From Modestobacter muralis (GTDB taxonomy: Bacteria; Actinomycetota; Actinomycetes; Mycobacteriales; Geodermatophilaceae), in contig NZ_JAAGWH010000016.1 of the NCBI RefSeq assembly GCF_010682105.1, positions 1 through 51,911 of the forward strand: a DNA stretch of 51,911 nucleotides, in the 5' to 3' direction. Numbering within the stretch: position 1 is the first letter of the stretch; the number at the start of each line of letters is the position of its first letter. The notes under the pieces were generated by a model. It worked only from the letters and a program-made list of their open reading frames with translations. It ran no database searches and was not told the DNA's origin. Positions 16,578-23,974 of the stretch are shown here, piece after piece. A program made the translations under genes and the position numbers.

Positions 16578-18851
16578 ATGTCCCGCCGGCTCCGACTGCT
16601 GACCGAGGTCCCCCGCAGGATCCTGGTCCTCGTCACCCTGCTCGCCGGCCTCCTGGTGGTCCTCGCCCTGGGCCCGGTCGACGTCGGGCCCACCGTCCCG
16701 CTGGGCCTGACCCTCGCGCTGCAGCTGGCCGCCTGCCGGCTGCTGACCTGGCGGGCCCGGCTCACACCGGCGGAACGTGCCCTGTGGCAGCGGCTGGCCG
16801 GGGCCGCGGCCCTGCTGGCCGGCGGCTGCGCGGTGGCGGTCCTCGTGGTGTCCGTCCGCGCCGACTCCACCGGGGACGTCGTCCCGCTCGCCGTGGCCCA
16901 CGTCGCGGCCTTCCCCCTGCTCTACGGCGGGATGGTGCTGTGGAACCGCGACGCCACCAACATCGCCGACCCCAGCGACACCCTGCTCGGCGTCGCCGCG
17001 GTCCTGGCGGTCGTCTCGGTCACCGACACCGTGCTGGCGCACACCGGCAACCCGTGGGCGTCGGCCCCGTGGTGGCAGGTCCAGCCGGTCCTGCTGGCCC
17101 TCGCCGCCGGGCTGGTCGTCATCGGCACCTCGGTGGCGGTGCCCCACATCTCCGGCATGACCCGCGACCCGCGGGCCTGGCTGATCAGCGGTGGCCTGAC
17201 CGCCGACCTGCTGGCCGGGGTCTGCGCGGTGCTCGGCTACCGCCCCGGCTGGGCGCTGGCCGCTCTCGGGGTCCTGCTGCTGTGCCTGGCCGCCGTGGTC
17301 CGGCCCACGCCGGTGCCCCGCACCATGACCGACCCGGGGGCGACCACCATCGGCGCCTTCGTCGTCATCATCTCCTCGATCGCGGTGCTGGTGGCGACCG
17401 CGGTGGGCGCGGCCAGCCTGACGGCGGTCTGGTGCGCCGGCATCGCCGGGACGGCGTCGGGCGTCCGGCTGCTGCTCAACGTCCGGGACCTGTCGCAGCT
17501 GGCGGTGAGCCGCCGGGAGGCGTTGACCGACGAGCTCACCGGCATGGCCAACCGCCGCGCGGTGCTGCGCCGGGTGGAGGAGCTGTGCGCCGACCGCGCT
17601 CCCCTCGTGCTCGGCGTCCTGGACCTGGACAAGTTCAAGGAGGTCAACGACGGCCTCGGCCACGCCGCCGGCGACGACCTGCTCCGGCTGGTGGCCCAGC
17701 GCCTGGCGGCCGGTCTCGGCCACGGCGACGTCCTCGGCCGGCTCGGCGGCGACGAGTTCGCCCTCATCGCCCACGTCGCGCCCGGCGCCTGCCCGGAGGA
17801 GCGCGCCGCCCAGCTCGGGCGGGTCGTGCACGAGAGCCTCGCCGAGCCCTTCGCCGTCGGCGGACTGGCCGTGCACGTCGCGGTCAGCCTCGGGCTCACC
17901 TGCCACCCCGGCGGACCGGACGGCGACCCGGTCACCGCGGCCGCGCTCATGCGCCAGGCCGACGCCGCCATGTACGACGCCAAGCGGTCCGGTTCCCAGG
18001 TCGTGCGCTACGACGCCGACCGGCACGGGGACAGCAGCGGCCGACTGGCGCTGGTCGAGGAGCTGCGCGCGGGCATCGCCGGCGGCGAGCTGGTCCTGCA
18101 CCACCAGCCGCAGGTCGACGTCGAGACCCGGCGGACCGTCGGCGTCGAGGCGCTGGTGCGCTGGCAGCACCCGACCCGCGGTCTCCTGGCGCCGGTGCAC
18201 TTCCTGCCGCTGGCCGAGGTGCACGGGCTGATGGGCGTGCTCACCGACGCGGTCCTGGCCCAGTCGATCGCGCAGGCCGCAGCCTGGCACCGGACCGGCC
18301 GCGACCTGCGCATCTCGGTCAACCTCTCGGCCAGCAACCTGCTCGACACCGGGCTGCCCGGGCGGGTGGCCGAGCTGCTGGAGCTGCACGCCCTCCCGCC
18401 GTCCGCGCTGGTCCTGGAGGTCACCGAGACGGTGCTGCTCAGCGACCCCGACCGCAGCCTGGCCGTGGTCGGCGCGCTGACCGAGCTGGGCGCCGGCGTG
18501 AGCATCGACGACTTCGGCACCGGCTACGCCTCACTGACCTACCTGCACCAGCTGCCGGTCGGGGAGCTGAAGCTGGACCGGTCGTTCACCGCCGACCTGC
18601 TCACCGACTCCCGCGCGGCCGCGATCGTGGCCAGCACCATCCGGCTGGCCCACCAGCTCGGGCTGCGGGTGGTCGCCGAGGGCGTCGAGGACCCGGCCAC
18701 CCTGCTCCACCTGCGTGCGCTGGACTGCGACGAGAGCCAGGGCTACCTGCACTCCCCGCCGCTGCCGGCCGCCGAGCTGGAGCAGTGGCTGGACTGCCAG
18801 GACGGTCGCCGCGAGCGCGACCTGGACGGAGCCCGGCCGGCGCTGCGCTGA
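16578..18851 (+). CDS. Membrane GGDEF-EAL protein (c-di-GMP cyclase/phosphodiesterase)
   Basis: 757 residues. The first 300 or so residues form eight or more membrane helices. The GGDEF domain (LTGMANRRAVL, DLDKFKEVNDGLGHAAGDD, RLGGDEF at about residue 390) is intact; the I-site arginine is absent (GHGD instead of RxxD). The EAL domain has all key residues: EALVRWQHP (about 522), NLSASNLL, EVTETVLL, DDFGTGYASLTYL (about 643), LKLDRSF, AEGVED, SQGYL. Both activities are therefore possible, with net effect unknown. Divergent from the prepilin peptidase across about 140 bp, which places c-di-GMP turnover next to Tad pilus genes. Confidence 0.93.
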   Translation: MSRRLRLLTEVPRRILVLVTLLAGLLVVLALGPVDVGPTVPLGLTLALQLAACRLLTWRARLTPAERALWQRLAGAAALLAGGCAVAVLVVSVRADSTGDVVPLAVAHVAAFPLLYGGMVLWNRDATNIADPSDTLLGVAAVLAVVSVTDTVLAHTGNPWASAPWWQVQPVLLALAAGLVVIGTSVAVPHISGMTRDPRAWLISGGLTADLLAGVCAVLGYRPGWALAALGVLLLCLAAVVRPTPVPRTMTDPGATTIGAFVVIISSIAVLVATAVGAASLTAVWCAGIAGTASGVRLLLNVRDLSQLAVSRREALTDELTGMANRRAVLRRVEELCADRAPLVLGVLDLDKFKEVNDGLGHAAGDDLLRLVAQRLAAGLGHGDVLGRLGGDEFALIAHVAPGACPEERAAQLGRVVHESLAEPFAVGGLAVHVAVSLGLTCHPGGPDGDPVTAAALMRQADAAMYDAKRSGSQVVRYDADRHGDSSGRLALVEELRAGIAGGELVLHHQPQVDVETRRTVGVEALVRWQHPTRGLLAPVHFLPLAEVHGLMGVLTDAVLAQSIAQAAAWHRTGRDLRISVNLSASNLLDTGLPGRVAELLELHALPPSALVLEVTETVLLSDPDRSLAVVGALTELGAGVSIDDFGTGYASLTYLHQLPVGELKLDRSFTADLLTDSRAAAIVASTIRLAHQLGLRVVAEGVEDPATLLHLRALDCDESQGYLHSPPLPAAELEQWLDCQDGRRERDLDGARPALR

Positions 18852-18953
18852 CCGGCGGGACGGGGGTGCCGGGTGGGACGGAGGAGGTGAACGCCCGGCG
18901 ACACGGCGGCGGCGGAGCTGCCGAGCCGTGGACGATCGACCTACCGTTCGTCC

Positions 18954-19172
18954 ATGCGCGAGAACCGTCTCCCCCCGGTCCCCGGCTCCACGGACTGCTC
19001 CCCCGCCCGCCTGCAGCAGCTCAAGCTGATCGCCGCGGCCCGGGTGAGCGCCTGCCGGTCGACGTCCCGGCAGCAGATCACCGACATCGTGCGGGTCACC
19101 GTGGACAACGAGGTGGACACGACCACGTTCCGGGCGATCGTCGACGACGTCGCCGGCGACGCCCTGCGCTGA
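18954..19172 (+). CDS. Small hypothetical protein (72 aa)
   Basis: 72 residues, starting MRENRLPPVPGSTDCSPAR. The region LQQLKLIAAARVSACRSTSRQQITDIVRVTVDNEVDTTTFRAIVDDVAGDALR has a regular helix and amphipathic pattern, suggesting a folded small protein. No signal peptide or membrane segment. I do not recognise the family. About 100 bp after the GGDEF-EAL gene on the same strand. Confidence 0.5.
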   Translation: MRENRLPPVPGSTDCSPARLQQLKLIAAARVSACRSTSRQQITDIVRVTVDNEVDTTTFRAIVDDVAGDALR

Positions 19173-19350
19173 CCTCACGTGCGGCGCGCGAGGTCGCGTC
19201 GACGGCGCCCGTCACCCTCCGCGACCCGGTGCTCGAGTCGCCGAGACGGCACGCCGGAAGCGGTTTACTGCGTAAAGCGACGGGCTAGACCGTGATCATG
19301 CACCCGTGTGACCGGAAGCGGTCGTCGAGCGTCCTGGCACCGGGCGCCCG

Positions 19351-19629
19351 GTGAGCCACGAGGACCTGCAGCGGCTGATCTGGCGCCGGCTGTTCGAGCT
19401 CGGTCTGACCGCCGAGGAGGCATCGGCCCGCACCCTGGGGGTCGTGTCCAAGGAGGCCGTCCGCGGCCTGGTGGGCGGACGCACGTCCGTCTACGTCAAC
19501 GACCGCGTCGCCCGCGCGCTGGCCCGTGCCCTCGACGTCCCGGAGAACCGGGTCCGCCGCACCGCCGGCCTGCCGGTGGAGGAAGCCGAGTCGGCCCGCA
19601 CCGGGCCGCACCTGCGCATCGTCCGCTGA
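19351..19629 (+). CDS. Small DNA-binding-like protein (92 aa)
   Basis: 92 residues from GTG 19351, with no clear ribosome-binding site. The body reads LQRLIWRRLFELGLTAEEASARTLGVVSKEAVRGLVGGRTSVYVNDRVARALARALDVPENRVRRTAGL, an XRE-like HTH arrangement (A-x-x-A-x-G-V-S---V) with a second helix pair. It resembles short actinobacterial XRE-type proteins. It is the last chromosomal gene before the left end of the integrative element, 21 bp before the hairpin that I take to be the old rnpB terminator. Confidence 0.65.
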   Translation: MSHEDLQRLIWRRLFELGLTAEEASARTLGVVSKEAVRGLVGGRTSVYVNDRVARALARALDVPENRVRRTAGLPVEEAESARTGPHLRIVR

Positions 19630-19650
19630 GCCGCATCGCCGGCCGAGCCG

Positions 19651-19676
19651 GTCGCCCTCCCGGGTGGGAGGGCGAC
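19651..19676 (-). terminator. Probable original rnpB terminator, displaced from rnpB by the element
   Basis: Perfect 11-bp stem (GTCGCCCTCCC / GGGAGGGCGAC) with a GGGT loop. Its inner edge overlaps the left 32-bp repeat. Without the element, this hairpin would follow the 3' end of rnpB immediately on the minus strand. It could also serve the 92-aa gene ending at 19629 on the plus strand. Confidence 0.65.
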
Positions 19677-19701
19677 GGACGAGTCGGCCTGTACGCCGGG
19701 T
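19670..19701. repeat. attL: 32-bp direct repeat, duplicate of the rnpB 3' end
   Basis: Identical over 32 bp to 30208-30239. It reads GGGCGACGGACGAGTCGG... and ends ...GTACGCCGGGT on the plus strand, the complement of the 3'-terminal part of RNase P RNA. Outside the repeat the two loci differ at once (A before it here, G there; A after it here, T there), which marks the recombination boundaries. Confidence 0.92.
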
Positions 19702-19942
19702 ACAGGCGGCGCTCATTCGCGGGTACGCCATCAAGCTGGTTGAACCCCAGGCATGGCGCTCTGAGCTGCGGATTCCGGGTCATAAGGTGTCATGCCGTGT
19801 CACTGCGCATACCGGGCTGCTGTGGGCACGGTGTGGGCAGAGTGTGGGCGGCCTCCGGCGCAGCGCAGGGGCACGGGCGGACAGGCCACCACGCGGGGTG
19901 CCAGTTTGATCCGGGCATGTCGTTGGGTCGATTTAGCCTGCG
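19702..19942. other. Left-end noncoding segment with GTGGGCA repeats
   Basis: About 240 bp without a convincing gene. Three direct GTGGGC(A/G) repeats lie at 19822-19828, 19833-19839 and 19844-19850. Three GTGGGCA copies also lie at 30132-30138, 30152-30158 and 30163-30169 near the right end. Clustered short repeats at both ends, in the same orientation, are what arm-type integrase or excisionase sites look like; this function is inferred. Confidence 0.55.
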
Positions 19943-20647
19943 GTGGTGCCCGTGGACTCTGCCTTTGCGCTAGACCGCTTCAGCCACTACCTCACGCTGC
20001 TGGATGACATTGACGCTGAGCAGCCGCCCAGGGACCCCACGCTTATCGCGGCCGACATCATGCGAGCTCAGCCCACGCTGCGGCGGTTGCTCAAGGACTG
20101 CGGCCAGTACGTGCGCAACAGCGGCAAGACAACCGGGGGACGCCGCGAGCACCGCGAAGCCATCCTGCGGGCAGAAGGTGTGCTTCTGGACCGCGAGGCG
20201 GTCGCGTTGGCCTTCGCTGCCCCTGGTCCCCAGGTGCAGGCAGAGGGCTTGCACCCGTGGGTCTGGGAGCGTGCCGCCGAACTGTGGCCCGGCCAGCACT
20301 ACCGCCAGGCGGTGGCAGCGGCGGCTGGCAACGTGAGCTTGCAGGTGCAAGTGAAGTTGGACCGCTGGGACCTGGCCGACGACGCCCTGATGACGGCAGC
20401 CCTAAGCGAGAAGCCACCTACGCCTAGCCAGCCACGTCTTCGGGTCCCGGCCACCCCGGGGCGGCCCTTCGAGGAGGCCTTGCAGCAAGGAGCGCTGCTC
20501 TACGCCCGGGGCGTCTGGGCGCTGCTGCGGAACCCGGCCACCCACAACGTGGCCGAGGTGTGGGACCAGCAGCGCGCGTTTGAGGCGCTGGCATCGCTCA
20601 GCGTCCTCGCCAGGCTGCTGGATGCCGCCACGGTGGAGCGGGCGTGA
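19943..20647 (+). CDS. TIGR02391 (Ymh) family protein, putative defence cargo
   Basis: 234 residues from GTG 19943; TTTAGC/TTAGCCT just upstream could be a -10 of a leaderless mRNA. The C-terminal half matches the TIGR02391/Ymh pattern: LHPWVWERAAELWPGQHYRQAVAAAA, then DDALMTAALS, then FEEALQQGALLYARGVWALLRNPATHN and AFEALASLSVLARLLDAA. The family is often found beside restriction and abortive-infection genes and in mobile elements; its biochemistry is not established. Codons here are less GC-biased at third positions than in the chromosome. Its location at the element edge, alone on the plus strand, fits a cargo gene. Confidence 0.7.
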   Translation: MVPVDSAFALDRFSHYLTLLDDIDAEQPPRDPTLIAADIMRAQPTLRRLLKDCGQYVRNSGKTTGGRREHREAILRAEGVLLDREAVALAFAAPGPQVQAEGLHPWVWERAAELWPGQHYRQAVAAAAGNVSLQVQVKLDRWDLADDALMTAALSEKPPTPSQPRLRVPATPGRPFEEALQQGALLYARGVWALLRNPATHNVAEVWDQQRAFEALASLSVLARLLDAATVERA

Positions 20648-20776
20648 TCATCCGTCCGCCCTTGTGACTGCTGCGCCGCGCCAAGGGTGTCGGTGATGAC
20701 ACCAGTCCAGACGATGCCCCCGTCTATGCCGGCACCCTACGGACGCCGAGCTGCCCGGTGACCGCGCGTTCCCGCG

Positions 20777-21481
20777 TCACCGCTTGGGCGGTGCCAGTGC
20801 GCCGCTGTACCGCCGGGCTTCCGGTCCGCACGCGCCCTGCACCCACGCCCGGTAGTACGTCTCCCACCACAGCCACAGGCTGTCCGCCAGCCGCCCGGTG
20901 GTCCGCTGGACCAGCGCATCCCAGTCGGCCTGCGAGCGCCCGATGAGCTGGCTGTGCTGCGGGTCCGCCAGGGCGACACTGCTGTCCAGCTCGTCCCACA
21001 GCACCCGGGGGCTCGGCTGACGCTGCGCGGCGTCGGCCAGGTGGTCCAGGTTGTAGAACCGGCCGTTGGTGGCGTACCGCTGGAGGGCGGCCAGCCAGGG
21101 CACCACGTAGGGGTCAGCGTCCAGGGCGTCCAGCAGCCCGGTGACGTAGTGCGGGTACGTGGCGCGGTCAGCACCAGCCCGGACGAGGCTCCGGCACTCG
21201 GCGTCCAGGTCAGCCACCCGGTGCCCCCAGCCGCCCCGCGCGCCCATCGCGTCCTGCGGTGGCCAGGCATCAGTGTTGGCCTGGACGGTCAGCCCGTACG
21301 TGAGCTTGAGCAGCTTCTCAGTGCCGGTGGCGAGTAGGACGAACAGCGGCTCTGCCTCGGTGGCTGCGAACCGGTAGTCCGCCAGCACGTCCCAGCCGCG
21401 CCGCAGGCAGGACACGGCGGCGTCCTGCTCGTAGCTCAGCCAGACCCACTCGTTCCGCCGGTCAGCACCCGCAGCAGTCAC
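20777..21481 (-). CDS. Unrecognised protein (234 aa), element cargo
   Basis: 234 residues, soluble, rich in Trp and Tyr (WVWLSYEQDAAVSCLRRGWDVLADYRF, LWLWWETYYRAWVQGACGPEARRYSG). The body is predicted to be mostly helical, with EPLFVLLATGTEKLLKLTYGL and AALQRYATNGRFYNLDHLADAAQ segments. The early part, a helix pair around a Y-F core followed by a 'T-x-x-E-K-L-L-K' helix, is reminiscent of HEPN-like proteins, but no R-x4-6-H catalytic motif is clear. It is convergent with the TIGR02391 gene, and the two could be separate cargo. I do not recognise a family. Confidence 0.65.
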   Translation of the reverse strand: MTAAGADRRNEWVWLSYEQDAAVSCLRRGWDVLADYRFAATEAEPLFVLLATGTEKLLKLTYGLTVQANTDAWPPQDAMGARGGWGHRVADLDAECRSLVRAGADRATYPHYVTGLLDALDADPYVVPWLAALQRYATNGRFYNLDHLADAAQRQPSPRVLWDELDSSVALADPQHSQLIGRSQADWDALVQRTTGRLADSLWLWWETYYRAWVQGACGPEARRYSGALAPPKR

Positions 21482-21520
21482 TCCCGCAGCATCGCAGTCG
21501 GGTGCCGGTCCGGCAGCCCG

Positions 21521-21697
21521 CTAGCCGATCTCGTCGGCCGTGAACTGGCACCCCTTCGGGCACCACCGCTTGTCCACCACCCAGCTCACCGGCTCGGGGA
21601 ACTCGGCCACCATGATGCCGACCTCGCGCTCCTGAAGCGGTGTACCGCAGCGGGGGCAGAGGGTGTCCGTGGAGTGAGTGCGGTACTGGTTGGCCAC
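21521..21697 (-). CDS. Small zinc-ribbon-like protein (58 aa)
   Basis: A 58-residue ORF from GTG 21697 to a TAG at 21521. It contains CPRCGTPLQE near the N-terminus and WCPKGCQFTADE near the C-terminus, two Cys pairs that can make one zinc ribbon. TAGCCT lies about 8 nt before the GTG, so the mRNA may be leaderless. It sits between the 234-aa unknown gene and the terminators of the long minus-strand operon. Role unknown; possibly DNA-binding or a small accessory protein. Confidence 0.6.
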   Translation of the reverse strand: MANQYRTHSTDTLCPRCGTPLQEREVGIMVAEFPEPVSWVVDKRWCPKGCQFTADEIG

Positions 21698-21760
21698 GCG
21701 GCCAAGGCTACTCAGCGCGGGTCGGTCCTCGCTGTGCTGCCGGGGCGTGCTGAAGAGCCA

Positions 21761-21794
21761 GCCAGGGGCGGGACAGGGAGGACCCGCCCCCGGC
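21761..21794. terminator. GC-rich hairpin
   Basis: GGGGCGGG (21765-21772) pairs with CCCGCCCC (21783-21790) with flanking GCC/GGC. Together with the next hairpin it ends the long minus-strand element operon. Confidence 0.5.
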
Positions 21795-21858
21795 TAGCTC
21801 GCTGTCCTGGCCGTGCACGCGGTGGGAGATCAGCATCGCGCGGTGACGGCTAGGACCA

Positions 21859-21898
21859 GGGACGGCGCGCTCCGGCACCACACTGAGCGCGCCGTCCC
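21859..21898 (-). terminator. 13-bp stem hairpin after the long element operon
   Basis: Arms GGGACGGCGCGCT (21859-21871) and AGCGCGCCGTCCC (21886-21898) pair perfectly around a 14-nt loop. It begins 10 bp past the stop of the last gene of the minus-strand operon. Confidence 0.75.
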
Positions 21899-21908
21899 GG
21901 TCTGTGGG

Positions 21909-22574
21909 TCAGGCGTCGGGCCACACACCGGCGGGCAGCTTCGCCCCGCCGTAGGTGGTCAGTACCGAGCGGTCGGCGCGCAGCAGGCGCTCGGCGTCAG
22001 CGGCGGCGAGCGCCCCGTACTTCTGCACCAGCGCGAACGCCGTGGCGTGGTCCGGCGCGGCGGCCAGCGCGCGGCGCACCGGGGCGGGCACCTCGTCCAG
22101 CACGCTGACCGGCAGCCCACTCGCGGTGAACGAGACCCTCGGCTCGGGTGCCGGGGCGGCCGGGGCCACCGCAGCCCAGGCAGCAGCGTGCTGCCGGTCC
22201 TGCGCGGCGGCGGCCGTGAGCACGTCGGACTGCTGCACCACGCCGTTGCTACCGGTGCCGGTCAGCCGGTCCAGCCGGACACCCCGCGCGTTGGCCAGCT
22301 GCCGGACTGCCGGGTCAGCCACGGCCACCCGGCTGTTGAACGAGGCGACGGCGGGGTCAGCGGCCACCCGGCCGCCGGTGGTCAGCGAGCGGGCGTCCGG
22401 CGCGGGCAAGGCGGCCAGGTGACGACCGATGGGGTCCCGGTACGCGGCCACGCGGCGCACGTCCTCGGCGGTGACCTCGCGGTTCGGCCCGAGGCCGTAG
22501 ACGCGGGACGTGTCCACGCCCAGGGACGCAGCCAGCCGCGCCGCCTCGGCTGTGACCTGCTTCGGACGGGTCAT
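21909..22574 (-). CDS. Protein with two E3-binding (PSBD)-like repeats
   Basis: 221 residues from ATG 22574, overlapping the upstream stop (ATGA). Residues 7-45 (VTAEAARLAASLGVDTSRVYGLGPNREVTAEDVRR in part) and residues 86-122 (DPAVRQLANARGVRLDRLTGTGSNGVVQQSDVLTAA in part) each have the peripheral-subunit-binding pattern: P/A-x-x-R-x-LA---GV-l--v-GtG--g-v---DV. Normally this 35-residue fold occurs in 2-oxo acid dehydrogenase E2 and, in divergent form, in Lsr2 DNA-binding domains. No lipoyl or catalytic domain is present. In a mobile element an adaptor or DNA-binding role is more likely than metabolism. Last gene of the operon. Confidence 0.65.
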   Translation of the reverse strand: MTRPKQVTAEAARLAASLGVDTSRVYGLGPNREVTAEDVRRVAAYRDPIGRHLAALPAPDARSLTTGGRVAADPAVASFNSRVAVADPAVRQLANARGVRLDRLTGTGSNGVVQQSDVLTAAAAQDRQHAAAWAAVAPAAPAPEPRVSFTASGLPVSVLDEVPAPVRRALAAAPDHATAFALVQKYGALAAADAERLLRADRSVLTTYGGAKLPAGVWPDA

Positions 22575-22849
22575 CGGACGGCCCCCGCCCGGCTCAGGGC
22601 CACCGCGTACTCGGCCGCCATCTGCGCCCGACGTCCCAGGTCGCGGCGCTCAGCGGCAGCGGATTGCTGGCGAGCGGCGGCCACGTCAGCGGCCACGTCC
22701 TGCGCGGTCCGGCGGTGCAGCCCGGCCAGCCGGTAGGCGTCCGTCAGCAGCGGCTCGAAGGCGCGGGCGGCGCGCAGCTCGGGGCTGTCGGTGGCGGACT
22801 CGGCGGCAGCCTGCGCGGCTGCCTGGTCCACCGTGGGGATCGCGCTCAC
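22571..22849 (-). CDS. Small helical hypothetical protein (92 aa)
   Basis: 92 residues from GTG 22849 (GTGA overlap with the upstream gene) to 22571 (ATGA overlap with the next). Highly Ala/Arg-rich and helical: AAAQAAAESATDSPELRAARAFEPLLTDAYRLAGLHRRTAQDVAADVAAARQQSAAAERRDLGRRAQMAAEYAVALSRAG in outline. No known domain. The strict coupling on both sides makes it a real operon member. Possibly an oligomerising or scaffold-like protein. Longer upstream open frame is shadow. Confidence 0.6.
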   Translation of the reverse strand: MSAIPTVDQAAAQAAAESATDSPELRAARAFEPLLTDAYRLAGLHRRTAQDVAADVAAARQQSAAAERRDLGRRAQMAAEYAVALSRAGAVR

Positions 22850-23337
22850 AGGTGGTGCTCCCTTCGGTTGTCGGCGGCGGCCAGGACAGCCGCCGCGTCC
22901 AGGTGCCAGGCCCCAGCCGCCTTGCGGGCGGTCAGGGCACCGGCCGAGGCCAGCGCGCGGACCTGCCGCGCGGTGACCCCCAGCACGGCCGCCGCGTCCG
23001 CGACGGTCATGTGCTGTGGTGCTGAGGTCCACGATGCCGAGGCGGCCGGCTCAGGAAGTGCCGCCTGCCGCAGACGGAAGTCCTCGGCGGCCCGCCGCCG
23101 GTCCTGCGCCACCAGCGCGGCAAGGTCGGCGGCCAGGTCCAGCACCTCCCGCCGGACCGGCAGACCGTCCGCCTGCTGCGCCCGGATGGAGCCGTCCAGA
23201 GCGGCGAGCACGTCCTGGCGGGCCAGCGGCGAGGACAGCAGCAGCCCGGCCGCACCCATCGAGACGCAGTAGGCCCCGGCCAGGTCCTCCACGGGCACCA
23301 CGCGGCGGCCCACCGGCTGACGGGCTGCGGTACTCAC
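22846..23337 (-). CDS. HTH (excisionase/MerR-type) protein, 163 aa
   Basis: 163 residues from GTG 23337. The C-terminal 50 residues (MTVADAAAVLGVTARQVRALASAGALTARKAAGAWHLDAAAVLAA) are a winged-helix of the excisionase/MerR class: a-LGVs--tVr---s-G-l-a-k--g-w-id---V. The N-terminal 110 residues are helical and unrecognised. It could be a second directionality factor or a transcriptional regulator of the element. Coupled by 4-nt overlaps both to the WhiB-like gene and to the 92-aa gene. Confidence 0.7.
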   Translation of the reverse strand: MSTAARQPVGRRVVPVEDLAGAYCVSMGAAGLLLSSPLARQDVLAALDGSIRAQQADGLPVRREVLDLAADLAALVAQDRRRAAEDFRLRQAALPEPAASASWTSAPQHMTVADAAAVLGVTARQVRALASAGALTARKAAGAWHLDAAAVLAAADNRREHHL

Positions 23338-23747
23338 CTCGTCACCGCCTGCTGCTCGCGGTCACGGCCAGCGCGCACGGCCGCGCGCCGCTCGCGGGTC
23401 ACCCGGGCGCGGGCCTCGCGCCGCATCGCGTCCCGGTCCGCCGCCGTAGTCGCACCCCACACCCCGGACTCGTGGCCCGCCAGCCCAGCCGCCAGGCACT
23501 CGGCAACGACCGGGCACGTCCGGCACCGCGCAGCCGCCACCGCCCCAGCGGCCCGACCGTCGGAGGACGGGTGCCACAGTGCCGTCTCACCCACCTGGCA
23601 CGGCGTCGGCCCGCCCAGGCCGCGCAGTGCCGTCGCCAGCGCGGCGAAGGCTGCACGGGCCTCTGGCGGGACAGCCAGCACCGGCGAGGGCGTCCGGCGG
23701 CGGCGGTCCCACGCCTCCGGCCACCGCGAGCCCGACCGCGCAGGCAT
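23334..23747 (-). CDS. WhiB-like protein
   Basis: 137 residues from ATG 23747, whose start overlaps the previous stop by one base (TGATG). It carries the WhiB cluster ligands: PCQ early, then ARCRTCPVVAECLAAGL (C-x2-C-x5-C) and the downstream turn ESGVWGATT, the equivalent of G-V/I-W-G-G. WhiB proteins bind a 4Fe-4S cluster and act with sigma factors; phage and element copies can dampen host WhiB regulators. The fourth position after the turn is Ala-Thr rather than Gly-Gly, a small deviation. The C-terminal tail is basic and Arg-rich, suited to DNA binding. Confidence 0.8.
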   Translation of the reverse strand: MPARSGSRWPEAWDRRRRTPSPVLAVPPEARAAFAALATALRGLGGPTPCQVGETALWHPSSDGRAAGAVAAARCRTCPVVAECLAAGLAGHESGVWGATTAADRDAMRREARARVTRERRAAVRAGRDREQQAVTR

Positions 23748-23974
23748 CAGGACCACCCCGCCCGGGCGGCGGCCGGGTGCAGCACGAGGGCGGCTAGCGC
23801 CTCCCGGTCCTCGGAGGACGTGCCCGGCGGCAGCAGCGCGGCAGCCTGGCCGACCAGTCGGGCGGCCTGCCCCACGAGCATGCGGCTGCGGCAGGCGGCC
23901 ACCTCGTCGGCGGGGGCGTGGTCACGGGTCAACGCGCCTAGGCGAGCTCGCTCAGTCAGTGAGTTCGGGAGCAT
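23747..23974 (-). CDS. Small hypothetical protein (75 aa)
   Basis: 75 residues from ATG 23974. Helical, starting MLPNSLTERARLGALTRDHAPADEVAACRSRMLVGQAARLVGQAAALLP. No known domain. First gene after the 368-bp break in the element operon, so it may be the first gene of a second transcript. Coupled to the WhiB-like gene by TGATG. Confidence 0.55.
   Translation of the reverse strand: MLPNSLTERARLGALTRDHAPADEVAACRSRMLVGQAARLVGQAAALLPPGTSSEDREALAALVLHPAAARAGWS

Noticed and set aside
15837-18389. 850-residue minus-strand frame opposite the GGDEF-EAL gene
   Set aside because: Low-complexity His/Arg/Gly/Gln composition typical of antisense in high-GC DNA; the plus-strand gene has complete domains.
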